From assembly GCA_900754855.1 (NCBI GenBank), contig CAAEEI010000062.1, positions 1 to 5,666 on the forward strand: 5,666 bases of DNA, written 5' to 3'. The position numbers and the translations under genes were made by a program. The DNA is from Lachnospiraceae bacterium. Its GTDB lineage: Bacteria; Bacillota; Clostridia; Lachnospirales; Lachnospiraceae. Every line of letters begins with the position of its first letter. Position 1 is the first letter of the stretch. The notes beneath the pieces were generated by a model that worked only from the letters and a program-made list of their open reading frames with translations, did no database searches and had not been told where the DNA came from. This document shows positions 1-5,339 of the stretch, one piece after another.

Positions 1-252
1 CTGCTGTAAAATCTGTCCTATTTCATAAATGGTTTTCTTCCCGTCAATCTGCTGCCATACACAGCTTCCATACTTGTCCAGCTGAATAAAGCTGAATCGG
101 GGCCGTTTAAAAAATTTCTGTGCGATGGTATTATAAAATCCTGTATTTTCCACGGTAACCTCCACACAGCCATCTTCTGTCAGCTTCCATTGTTTGTCAT
201 TAATTACGGGAATCTTATCCAGATAATTTTCTTCCTGTTTTTTCTTCTTCAT
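1..252 (-). CDS. PqqD-like small protein, N-terminal 84 residues (3' end beyond window)
   Basis: The reverse strand reads ATG at 252-250 and stays open for 84 codons to the window edge, so the C-terminus is missing. GAGGG at 259-263 lies 6 nt before the ATG. The N-terminus is lysine-rich (MKKKKQEENYLDKIPV). Residues about 57-83 carry the pattern IQLDKYGSCVWQQIDGKKTI followed by YEIGQIL, which matches the PqqD fold core (a hydrophobic run, then D-x-x-G, W, DG, and an 'x-I-x-x-I' helix). PqqD proteins are small winged-helix-like domains that hold the leader of a peptide to be modified, in PQQ synthesis and other RiPP pathways. Stand-alone relatives of unknown role are common in Lachnospiraceae. 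No precursor peptide or radical SAM enzyme is visible here. The gene lies downstream of the opt terminator in the same direction, without a clear promoter. Family call is moderately sure; the function is unknown. Confidence 0.7.
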   Translation of the reverse strand, partial: MKKKKQEENYLDKIPVINDKQWKLTEDGCVEVTVENTGFYNTIAQKFFKRPRFSFIQLDKYGSCVWQQIDGKKTIYEIGQILQQ

Positions 253-284
253 TACATTCCCTCACAAATCTGTTTTTTATGCCT

Positions 285-296
285 GTCTGCGCAGAC
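285..296. repeat. Perfect 12-bp palindrome upstream of the PqqD-like gene
   Basis: GTCTGCGCAGAC is a perfect dyad 33 bp upstream of the start codon at 252. It could be a repressor operator or a short RNA hairpin with almost no loop. It is not followed by a U-run on either strand, so it is not a terminator. Role unknown. Confidence 0.4.
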
Positions 297-312
297 CAAA
301 GTATTGTTTCCT

Positions 313-337
313 TTGCAGGGATGTCCTTTCCCTGCAA
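313..337. repeat. 9-bp perfect inverted repeat between opt and the PqqD-like gene
   Basis: TTGCAGGGA (313-321) and TCCCTGCAA (329-337) form a perfect 9-bp stem with a 7-nt loop. The bases after the stem on the minus strand are AAGGAAACAA, and on the plus strand TAATAACAAA, so there is no U-run and it is not a classic terminator. It sits just past the opt terminator and before the PqqD-like gene, so it could be an operator or an mRNA processing or stability hairpin. Confidence 0.4.
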
Positions 338-390
338 TAATAACAAAAGGGCCGCCGCGTAAAAATAAGCTTTCCTGCAGCAGCCCTCTT
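338..390 (-). terminator. Rho-independent terminator of the OPT transporter gene
   Basis: On the minus strand, 13 nt after the opt stop codon, GGGCTGCTGC (386-377) pairs with GCGGCGGCCC (358-349), with two G-U pairs. The stem can extend through flanking A/U pairs to about 14 bp and has an 18-nt loop. It is followed directly by TTTTGTTATTATT. This should separate the transporter transcript from the PqqD-like gene. Confidence 0.85.
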
Positions 391-402
391 AATTATATGC
401 TG

Positions 403-2340
403 TTAGTTTTCTTTAGTTGTATCAATCTCCACTACCTTTTTCTTACGGCAGACAAAGAAGATTGTAGCAAGCAGTGCAGCAAAGAATGCAATACCTACCC
501 AGTTACCAACAGTTGTGAAGCTGTCGCCATAAATACCGGAAATATCTGTGCTGATATTAAGTACCGCAAATACTGCAAGAAGGATACCGACAATACCTTC
601 ACCGGCAATAAGACCTGCACAGTAAAGTACACCGGATTCCACGCAATGATTCTTTTCTTTTTCGGAATCGTACTGTCTCTTTGTTTCCATGAACCATTTG
701 ATCAGACCACCAACAAAGATCGGCGCGCTCAGATGGATTGGCAGGTATAAACCGATGGCAAATGCCAGTACCGGAATACCAAGGATCTCTACGGCAATCG
801 CAATAAATACACCCATGAAAATGAGCGTCCAAGGTAAGGTTCCACCCATAACACCTTCAACAACCATCTTCATCAGAGAAGCCTGTGGAGCAGGGATAGC
901 TTCGGAACCGAATCCCCATGCTGCATTCAGAAGGTACATTACCCCGCCAATGGCGATTGCGGAAGCAAGAACACCAATCAGCTCTCCAACCTGCTGTTTC
1001 TTAGGCGTAGCGCCTACAATATAACCACATTTCAAGTCCTGTGAAGTATCACCGGCAATTGCCGCGATGATACAGATAACTGTACCTACAGTGATCGCTG
1101 CAACCATACCGGTTGTACCGTCCATACCTGTAGCTTTAAATACAAAAGTCGTGATGATCAGCGTAGCGATCGCCATACCGGATACCGGGTTATTACTGCT
1201 TCCTACGATACCAACCATACGGGAGGATACTGTAGCAAAGAAGAAACCGAAAACAACGATGATCAGAGCGCCCAGCGGGCTGATCGGAATCACCGGTACC
1301 AGCCACATGATTACGGCAATGATAACCACGCCGGCCAGAACTGTTCCCATAGAAAGATCCTGCTGTGTACGGTCACCGCCAACAACGTTTTTACCAAATC
1401 CTTTGATCGCCTGTCCAAAAGTTTTCACCATGGTTGGCAGAGACTTGATCAGACTGATGATACCACCGGCTGCCACTGCACCGGCGCCTACATAACGGAT
1501 GTAGTTACTCCAGATGGTTCCCGGATCAAGCTGGTTGAACGGAATTGCTTTTCCCGCTTCATCCGCAACTGCGGAAAGAGTGTCTCCACCGAAGAAGGAA
1601 ATCGCCGGAATCAGCACCAGGTAAGACAGAATACCACCGGCAAACATGTAACTGGAAATCTTCAGTCCACAGATGTAACCTACACCTGCCAGAGCCGGAA
1701 GAACATCCATACCAATACCGCATGTATAATTTTTAGCATAAATATCAAAGTTTACTTCACTAGGGAATAATTTTAAACCGTCTGCAATAAATTTATAAAC
1801 AGCGGCAATACCAAGACCGGCAAAAACCACTTTGGATTTTTCCCCGCCTTCTTCACCAGCCAGAAGAACTTCTGCACAAGCTGTTCCTTCCGGATAAGGA
1901 AGCACACCATGCTCATCAACAATCAGAGCTGTACGAAGAGGCACCATGAAAAGCACACCGAGAACACCACCGCATAAAGCGATGATCGCAATACTAAGGA
2001 ATCCCGGTTCGCTGCATTTTCCTTCAGCCGCCCACATAAATACTGCAGGAAGTGTAAAGATCGCTCCGGCTGCCAGAGATTCTCCGGCGGAACCGATCGT
2101 CTGTACCATGTTGTTTTCCAGGATGGAGTCTTTTTTCAGAATGACACGAATCACACCCATAGAAATAACTGCCGCAGGGATAGATGCTGATACGGTCATA
2201 CCAACTCTTAATCCCAGATAAGCATTAGCTGCACCAAATACTACTGCAAGAATGATACCCAGAATAATTGATGTAATTGTAAATTCAGGTAAAATCTTAT
2301 CTGCAGGAATAAATGGCTTAAATTCATTTTTCTTATCCAT
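403..2340 (-). CDS. OPT-family oligopeptide transporter
   Basis: A 645-residue polytopic membrane protein. Bacterial OPT proteins are secondary, probably proton-coupled, carriers; the substrate is inferred to be small peptides but metal-chelate transport is also known in the superfamily. Family signatures: NAYLGLRVGMTVSASIPAAV (39-58) in the first membrane hairpin, NNMVQTIGSAGESLAAG (76-92), a PEGTACAEVLLAGE segment (150-163), SSNNPVSGMA (381-390), AGDTSQDLKCGYIVGATPKK (429-448) and YLPIHLSAPIFVGG (532-545). Many hydrophobic helices run throughout, consistent with the 14-16 of the family, and the charged tail CRKKKVVEIDTTKEN should be cytoplasmic. Length is normal for the bacterial branch. 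The frame is open to an ATG at 2373, but AGGAG at 2349-2353 lies inside that extension, 8 nt before the ATG at 2340, and the -10 box lies at 2376-2381, immediately upstream of that ATG. Start 2340 is therefore chosen. It is a single-gene unit, divergent from the deacetylase gene. Confidence 0.93.
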   Translation of the reverse strand: MDKKNEFKPFIPADKILPEFTITSIILGIILAVVFGAANAYLGLRVGMTVSASIPAAVISMGVIRVILKKDSILENNMVQTIGSAGESLAAGAIFTLPAVFMWAAEGKCSEPGFLSIAIIALCGGVLGVLFMVPLRTALIVDEHGVLPYPEGTACAEVLLAGEEGGEKSKVVFAGLGIAAVYKFIADGLKLFPSEVNFDIYAKNYTCGIGMDVLPALAGVGYICGLKISSYMFAGGILSYLVLIPAISFFGGDTLSAVADEAGKAIPFNQLDPGTIWSNYIRYVGAGAVAAGGIISLIKSLPTMVKTFGQAIKGFGKNVVGGDRTQQDLSMGTVLAGVVIIAVIMWLVPVIPISPLGALIIVVFGFFFATVSSRMVGIVGSSNNPVSGMAIATLIITTFVFKATGMDGTTGMVAAITVGTVICIIAAIAGDTSQDLKCGYIVGATPKKQQVGELIGVLASAIAIGGVMYLLNAAWGFGSEAIPAPQASLMKMVVEGVMGGTLPWTLIFMGVFIAIAVEILGIPVLAFAIGLYLPIHLSAPIFVGGLIKWFMETKRQYDSEKEKNHCVESGVLYCAGLIAGEGIVGILLAVFAVLNISTDISGIYGDSFTTVGNWVGIAFFAALLATIFFVCRKKKVVEIDTTKEN

Positions 2341-2375
2341 TGTTTTATCTCCTGTTCTATTTAGATAATACATCC

Positions 2376-2381
2376 ATTATA
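2376..2381 (-). promoter_or_regulatory. -10 box of the OPT transporter promoter
   Basis: Minus-strand TATAAT, a perfect sigma-A consensus, lies 35 nt before the chosen start and would give a leader of roughly 30 nt containing AGGAG. The -35 is weak: TTGCAC (2404-2409) is 22 nt away, too far. At normal spacing only poor matches such as TTTATT are present, so the promoter may be weak or activator-dependent. Confidence 0.65.
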
Positions 2382-2442
2382 CTATATTTCTTAAAAAAAT
2401 AAAGTGCAAAATTAATTTAGGTATATTTTCCCGAAATTTTTA

Positions 2443-2448
2443 TATAAT
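2443..2448 (+). promoter_or_regulatory. Candidate promoter -10 for the PdaA-like gene
   Basis: Plus-strand TATAAT lies 37 nt before the ATG at 2486, so transcription would begin near 2455, just inside the longer open frame. This argues against the ATG at 2453. No TTGACA-like -35 is present. GTATA at 2421-2425, 15 nt before TATATAA at 2441-2447, loosely resembles a forespore (sigma-F/G type) promoter, which would suit a PdaA homologue. That reading is speculative. Confidence 0.45.
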
Positions 2449-2485
2449 TATTATGAAATTTTACCGAAAGGATTCCGTAATTATT

Positions 2486-3460
2486 ATGAAAACTGTAATA
2501 TTTTCGAAAAAAATTACCCTTTGGTTTCTCAGTTTTTCCTTTTTATTCCTTTCTGCCTGTGGAATTTTACCAACTGTAAAAAAGAAAATTGAGCCGGAAT
2601 ATTCCACAAAACAGCATAAATATTCCCCTTCCTCCTCCCGGGAAAACCCGACGTCCCCTTCAACCCCATCCCCTTCCGGAAAATCCGCAGAAACGAAGGA
2701 AACCGATCCGCAGCATTCATCCGCTGCCTCCATCGATCCTTCTTCCCTGCCCAACACCCTCTATGCCTGGTGGTTCAAACGCAACGAAGAACATCTCCCT
2801 CCTTCCGCCCAGGAAGAAGTTGATCTGCGCGCTTACGACGCCTGGTATGTACAAACCGACCTGAAAAAAGGGGAAAAACCCGTTTACCTGACCTTTGACT
2901 GTGGATATGAAAACGGGTATACCGCCGGTATGCTGGACGTTCTCCGTAAACATAAGGCTCCGGCTGCTTTCTTTCTTTGTAAACATTTTATTGAAGATCA
3001 GACTGAACTGGTGAAACGAATGAAGAAAGAAGGACATATCGTGGGCAATCACACCGCCAACCACATCTGTATGCCTGAGGCGGACGAACGAACCATACGG
3101 GAAGAGATTGCCAACAATGCTTCTTATATGAAAGAAGTGACCGGATATGATATGGATCATTTTTTCCGGCCACCAAAAGGAGAATATAGTGAACGCACTT
3201 TGCAGATCACGAAGGATATGGGCTATACCACGGTTTTCTGGAGTCTGGCTTATCCGGATTACGATGTCGACAATCAGCCCGGGGCAGACTATGTGATTGA
3301 GCGATTTCGCCGGTACATCCATCCGGGCGCCATTCCCCTGATTCATAATATTTCTGCATCCAATGCACAGGCTCTGGATACGGTTTTAACCAATCTGGAA
3401 GCCGAAGGATACACCTTCCACTCTCTGGAAGAACTGTCGTCTCAGGCAAAAAATTCCTGA
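2486..3460 (+). CDS. pdaA: Lipoprotein polysaccharide deacetylase, PdaA-like (NodB domain)
   Basis: A 324-residue protein. Residues 1-24 form a lipoprotein signal (KK, a Phe/Leu-rich core, lipobox LSAC with Cys25). A Ser/Pro/Lys-rich disordered linker spans about 30-90 and the NodB carbohydrate esterase 4 domain about 130-318. Visible motifs: LTFDCGYENGYT with catalytic-base Asp138, GNHTANH with metal ligands His189 and His193, FFRPPKGEYS with Arg228, FWSLAYPDYDVDNQ, HPGAIPLIH with His287, and EGYTFHSLEEL at the end. The order and the GYENGYT, VFWS and LIH wording match PdaA, which removes the acetyl group from stripped MurNAc in spore cortex and leads to muramic delta-lactam. The usual second Asp of TFDDG is Cys139 here (Asn in Bacillus PdaA). 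AAGGA at 2468-2472 lies a long 13 nt before ATG 2486. The ATG at 2453 has no RBS and would precede the likely transcript start. The 3' end overlaps the opposing gene by 19 bp. A general peptidoglycan N-deacetylase is the alternative. Confidence 0.87.
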   Translation: MKTVIFSKKITLWFLSFSFLFLSACGILPTVKKKIEPEYSTKQHKYSPSSSRENPTSPSTPSPSGKSAETKETDPQHSSAASIDPSSLPNTLYAWWFKRNEEHLPPSAQEEVDLRAYDAWYVQTDLKKGEKPVYLTFDCGYENGYTAGMLDVLRKHKAPAAFFLCKHFIEDQTELVKRMKKEGHIVGNHTANHICMPEADERTIREEIANNASYMKEVTGYDMDHFFRPPKGEYSERTLQITKDMGYTTVFWSLAYPDYDVDNQPGADYVIERFRRYIHPGAIPLIHNISASNAQALDTVLTNLEAEGYTFHSLEELSSQAKNS

Positions 3461-4113
3461 AGTACATCCTCCAGCAGTTTTTCCTCTTCCGGGGAAACCG
3501 AATAATCTGTTCCTTTTTTCTTCTGGTTTTCCCGGGCATAACGCCAGAGCCTGCGGCTGCGTTCCTTTTGTTCCCCGGTATCTTCCACTGCCTCCTGACC
3601 ATTGATGGTATTTTCCAGTACATTTTCCAGATAGTCATTCATGTTGACGATCACCCGGTGTTTTTTCTCCTCTGCCTGCAAAAAAGTATCGAGAAAAACA
3701 AGCCCGCAGGCTGCTGTGATTCCTGTAAGATAGGTGAGCATCACCTGCTGCAGCTGCGCTCCCTGCTGAGATGCAGCCAGCGCTCCGGCCGCTCCGGCGA
3801 TGGCGCAGCCGGCAATGGACAGCCTTTCCAAGGTTATCCAGAAGGAACAGGTAAAGCCCAGTACTTTCTTTTTCCTGAACAATCTGTCCACAAAAGTGGA
3901 AACATTATTGATTTTCACCTTCATACCATGATAATCTTCATAACGCTTTTTCAGGGTAAGCAACCATTTTTTTCTGGTTTTCCCTATTTGCGCTGTCGCT
4001 CTGATCATACTGTGATAAGAAAATTCCAGAACGATCCAGCTGATCACACCGAAAAAACAACAGGCAATAATCGCTTTGATAAATATCGTACTATTTATTA
4101 TGTATTCGAACAT
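3442..4113 (-). CDS. Unrecognised membrane protein with three predicted helices and charged cytoplasmic tail
   Basis: A 223-residue protein I do not recognise. Start ATG 4113 is well supported by CCCTCCT (4120-4126; AGGAGGG on the coding strand) at 6-nt spacing. Hydrophobic segments fall at about 10-31 (FIKAIIACCFFGVISWIVLE), 97-115 (small-residue-rich, LSIAGCAIAGAAGALAAS) and 124-145 (MLTYLTGITAACGLVFLDTF). The loop 38-85 is rich in Lys/Arg, so the first helix likely runs outside to inside. The last 75 residues are hydrophilic and highly charged (EQKERSRRLWRYARENQKKK, then an acidic EEEKLLEDVLQEFFA helix), probably cytoplasmic and perhaps partner-binding. The stop codon at 3442-3444 lies inside the end of the opposing deacetylase gene, and no terminator hairpin is evident past it. 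It has its own promoter and an unusually long structured leader, so expression may be controlled after initiation. No enzymatic motif is seen. Confidence 0.8.
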   Translation of the reverse strand: MFEYIINSTIFIKAIIACCFFGVISWIVLEFSYHSMIRATAQIGKTRKKWLLTLKKRYEDYHGMKVKINNVSTFVDRLFRKKKVLGFTCSFWITLERLSIAGCAIAGAAGALAASQQGAQLQQVMLTYLTGITAACGLVFLDTFLQAEEKKHRVIVNMNDYLENVLENTINGQEAVEDTGEQKERSRRLWRYARENQKKKGTDYSVSPEEEKLLEDVLQEFFA

Positions 4114-4134
4114 TTTCTTCCCTCCTGTTCAAAA

Positions 4135-4206
4135 TCAGTCAAAATTACTTCTCCACCATTGGCACGTTTCCATGCAGCCGGTCAGGCGTACCGGTTTCCG
4201 CCCCAT
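4135..4206 (-). CDS. Possible 23-codon small ORF in the leader of the membrane protein gene
   Basis: ATG at 4206 opens a 23-codon frame (MGRKPVRLTGCMETCQWW, then five more residues) ending in TGA at 4137-4135, 21 nt before the next gene's ATG. A purine run GGAAAGGGGG directly abuts the start, which is a poor spacing for a ribosome site. The frame stays open further upstream without an ATG. It has two Cys (CMETC) and paired Trp. The coding region coincides with the RNA hairpins, so it may be structure rather than a gene. It could be a leader peptide coupled to the downstream gene. Confidence 0.25.
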   Translation of the reverse strand: MGRKPVRLTGCMETCQWWRSNFD

Positions 4207-4245
4207 CCCCCTTTCCGGTGTTTTACCAGGATACCGGAAAGCAAT
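4160..4245 (-). ncRNA. Candidate structured leader RNA (unknown class) upstream of the membrane protein
   Basis: This is a GC-rich island in an AT-rich leader. On the minus strand it can form three successive hairpins: CTTTCCGGT (4241-4233) with ACCGGAAAG (4219-4211), 9 bp perfect, 13-nt loop; CCGGT (4194-4190) with ACCGG (4182-4178), loop ACGCCTG; and GCATG (4175-4171) with CGTGC (4166-4162), capped by a GAAA tetraloop. Because CCGGT/ACCGG occurs in both of the first two stems, the arms can swap partners, which would allow alternative folds. It lies between the promoter (4289-4294) and the ribosome site (4120-4126). It does not match the consensus of the riboswitches I know. Confidence 0.4.
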
Positions 4246-4260
4246 ACTGCTTTTCTTTTT
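4236..4260 (+). terminator. Terminator-like hairpin on the plus strand, inside the leader region
   Basis: Read on the plus strand, GGAAAGCA (4236-4243) pairs with TGCTTTTC (4248-4255), 8 bp with one G-U and loop ATAC, followed by TTTTTATTT. It has terminator shape but no plus-strand gene lies just upstream of it, and the stem is AT-rich. It shares ACCGGAAAG with the 4211-4241 hairpin, so the two would exclude each other. It may be chance or may end an antisense transcript. Confidence 0.25.
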
Positions 4261-4288
4261 ATTTCATTGCCCTTGTGGATTTGTCCCA

Positions 4289-4317
4289 ATTATACGCAAT
4301 CCCTTTCTTCTTGAAAA
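4289..4317 (-). promoter_or_regulatory. Promoter of the unrecognised membrane protein gene
   Basis: On the minus strand, TTTTCA (4317-4312) is followed by 17 nt and then TATAAT (4294-4289). The -10 is perfect and the -35 matches TTGACA at four of six positions. Transcription would start near 4282, giving a leader of about 170 nt before the ATG at 4113, long for a bacterial gene. It lies just downstream of the mtnN terminator. Confidence 0.6.
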
Positions 4318-4332
4318 GGGGGATTCGTTCGT

Positions 4333-4369
4333 AAAAAAAACCCTTTCTCCTGCAAAAAGAGAAAGGGTT
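4333..4369 (-). terminator. Rho-independent terminator of mtnN
   Basis: On the minus strand AACCCTTTCTC (4369-4359) and GAGAAAGGGTT (4349-4339) make a perfect 11-bp stem with a 9-nt loop, and the arm runs into eight T's (4340-4333). It begins about 45 nt past the mtnN stop codon. There is no U-run on the opposite strand, so it acts one way. Confidence 0.92.
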
Positions 4370-4413
4370 CACGATATTTTGCGTTATTGCTCTGTTTTAT
4401 ACCGACAGACAGA

Positions 4414-5118
4414 TTATCTGCTCATTTTCAGGAACATGGCCGCCAGCAGTTTTACCGTATGGACAATGGCCTGTTCTTCAAAGGTGTCATAGGCAACCGG
4501 CGCGCTATCATCTGCCTTATCAGAAATCGCGCGGATAATCACAAATGGAATATTGTTCAGTACGGCAACCTGCGCCATGGCTGCGCCTTCCATCTCCGCA
4601 CAGTAACCGTTAAATACTTCCACCAGTTCTTTTTTTCTGGCATTATCCGAAATAAACTGATCTCCGGTTACCACTCTTCCCACAAAGCACTGAATCTCCG
4701 GATTGACGATCTCGCAGGCCTCTTTGGCCATCTCCACCAGCTCCGTATCTGCCCGAAAAACGGAAACCGGCATCTGCGGAATCTCTCCCCGCTTATATCC
4801 CAGTCCGCTTACGTCAAAATCATGATGAAGCGCGTCGCTGGAAATCACAATATCGCCCACGTTAATATCTTTATACAGTCCTCCGGCCACACCGGTATTG
4901 ATAAGCATATTTACCGCAAACTCATCCACAAGGATCTGTGTGCAGACCGCCATATTCACCTTGCCGATTCCACTTCGCACAACTACGGCATCCTGATTCC
5001 AGAGATTTCCATGATAAAAGGTCATCCCTGCTATAATTTTTTTCTCCACGTCTTCCATCTGATGAATCAGGGAAGCCACCTCTTCTTCCATTGCTCCGAT
5101 TACGCCGATACAAACCAT
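4414..5118 (-). CDS. mtnN: 5'-methylthioadenosine/S-adenosylhomocysteine nucleosidase
   Basis: A 234-residue cytoplasmic enzyme (E. coli MtnN has 232). It cleaves the N-glycosidic bond of MTA and SAH to release adenine plus methylthioribose or S-ribosylhomocysteine. It thus relieves inhibition by these by-products, supports methionine and purine salvage, and makes the LuxS substrate. Visible features: GVIGAMEEEV with Glu13 (acid/base region), INTGVAGGL and VGDIVISSDALHHDFDVS, the substrate-site CAEMEGAAMAQVA with Glu177, and RAISDKADD with catalytic Asp200. All key residues are present. The frame opens at ATG 5133, but GGAGGG (5131-5126) overlaps that codon and sits 7 nt before ATG 5118, so 5118 is the start, giving MVCIGVIGAM as in the family. 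It has its own promoter (5162-5189) and terminator (4333-4369). Confidence 0.96.
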   Translation of the reverse strand: MVCIGVIGAMEEEVASLIHQMEDVEKKIIAGMTFYHGNLWNQDAVVVRSGIGKVNMAVCTQILVDEFAVNMLINTGVAGGLYKDINVGDIVISSDALHHDFDVSGLGYKRGEIPQMPVSVFRADTELVEMAKEACEIVNPEIQCFVGRVVTGDQFISDNARKKELVEVFNGYCAEMEGAAMAQVAVLNNIPFVIIRAISDKADDSAPVAYDTFEEQAIVHTVKLLAAMFLKMSR

Positions 5119-5161
5119 ATATTTTCCCTCCATAATTTTTACTAAATGCTCACTTGTTTTC

Positions 5162-5189
5162 AGTATATCATACTTTTTCTGTTTGTGTA
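5162..5189 (-). promoter_or_regulatory. Promoter of mtnN
   Basis: On the minus strand TACACA (5189-5184; four of six matches to TTGACA), 16 nt, then TATACT (5167-5162). The transcript would begin near 5155, leaving a leader of about 37 nt with GGAGGG and placing the ATG at 5133 before the ribosome site. The -35 lies within the palindrome TGTGTACACA (5184-5193). Confidence 0.6.
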
Positions 5190-5193
5190 CACA
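5184..5193. promoter_or_regulatory. Short palindrome over the mtnN -35, possible operator
   Basis: TGTGTACACA is a perfect 10-bp dyad that overlaps the -35 box of mtnN. A dimeric regulator could bind here, but ten bases in AT-rich DNA can arise by chance and no second copy is seen in the window. Confidence 0.25.
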
Positions 5194-5233
5194 TTATCCT
5201 TTATCCCACGTAATATTTTGTAAATTTTATCTC

Positions 5234-5262
5234 TGTACATTTGCAACAAAAGGGGCTATACT
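5234..5262 (+). promoter_or_regulatory. Promoter of the TSCPD-murG operon
   Basis: TGTACA (5234-5239, four of six matches), a 17-nt spacer, then TATACT (5257-5262). Transcription would start near 5269 with a leader of about 70 nt. This places the ATG at 5241 upstream of the transcript start and supports the start at 5340. It diverges from the mtnN promoter. Confidence 0.55.
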
Positions 5263-5339
5263 GTTTGCATAAATGTGAAATCATCCTGCACATGCGGGGG
5301 ATCACGCTTATTTTACAACATGAAGAGAGGAAAAAAGAA

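Noticed and set aside
313..337. Second terminator between opt and the PqqD-like gene
   Set aside because: The stem is perfect but no U-run follows on either strand.
190..750. Plus-strand open frame of 186 codons across the left spacer and opt 3' end
   Set aside because: It is antisense to the opt gene and its terminator, has no ribosome site and an implausible mixed composition. Other plus-strand frames within 689-2221 are likewise shadows of opt.
2341..2373. Upstream ATG for the OPT transporter at 2373
   Set aside because: The ribosome site AGGAG lies inside this extension and the ATG directly follows the -10 box, too close to be transcribed.
4160..4245. c-di-GMP (GEMM) riboswitch or tRNA in the structured leader
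   Set aside because: A GAAA tetraloop is present, but the GEMM core words are not, and there is no T-arm GGTTCGA or CCA end for a tRNA.
3568..4314. Plus-strand open frames of 248 and 138 codons at 3568-4314 and 4076-4492
   Set aside because: Both lie antisense to a well-supported minus-strand gene, its leader and terminator, without ribosome sites.
4387..5145. Plus-strand frame of 252 codons opposite mtnN
   Set aside because: It mirrors mtnN, whose family motifs are unmistakable on the other strand.
5281..5304. Hairpin CCTGC-ACAT-GCGGG in the TSCPD leader as a regulatory RNA
   Set aside because: Only five pairs including one G-U, with no further structure around it; likely chance.
5241..5339. 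Upstream ATG at 5241 for the TSCPD gene
   Set aside because: It lies within the promoter, has no ribosome site and adds residues unlike the family.
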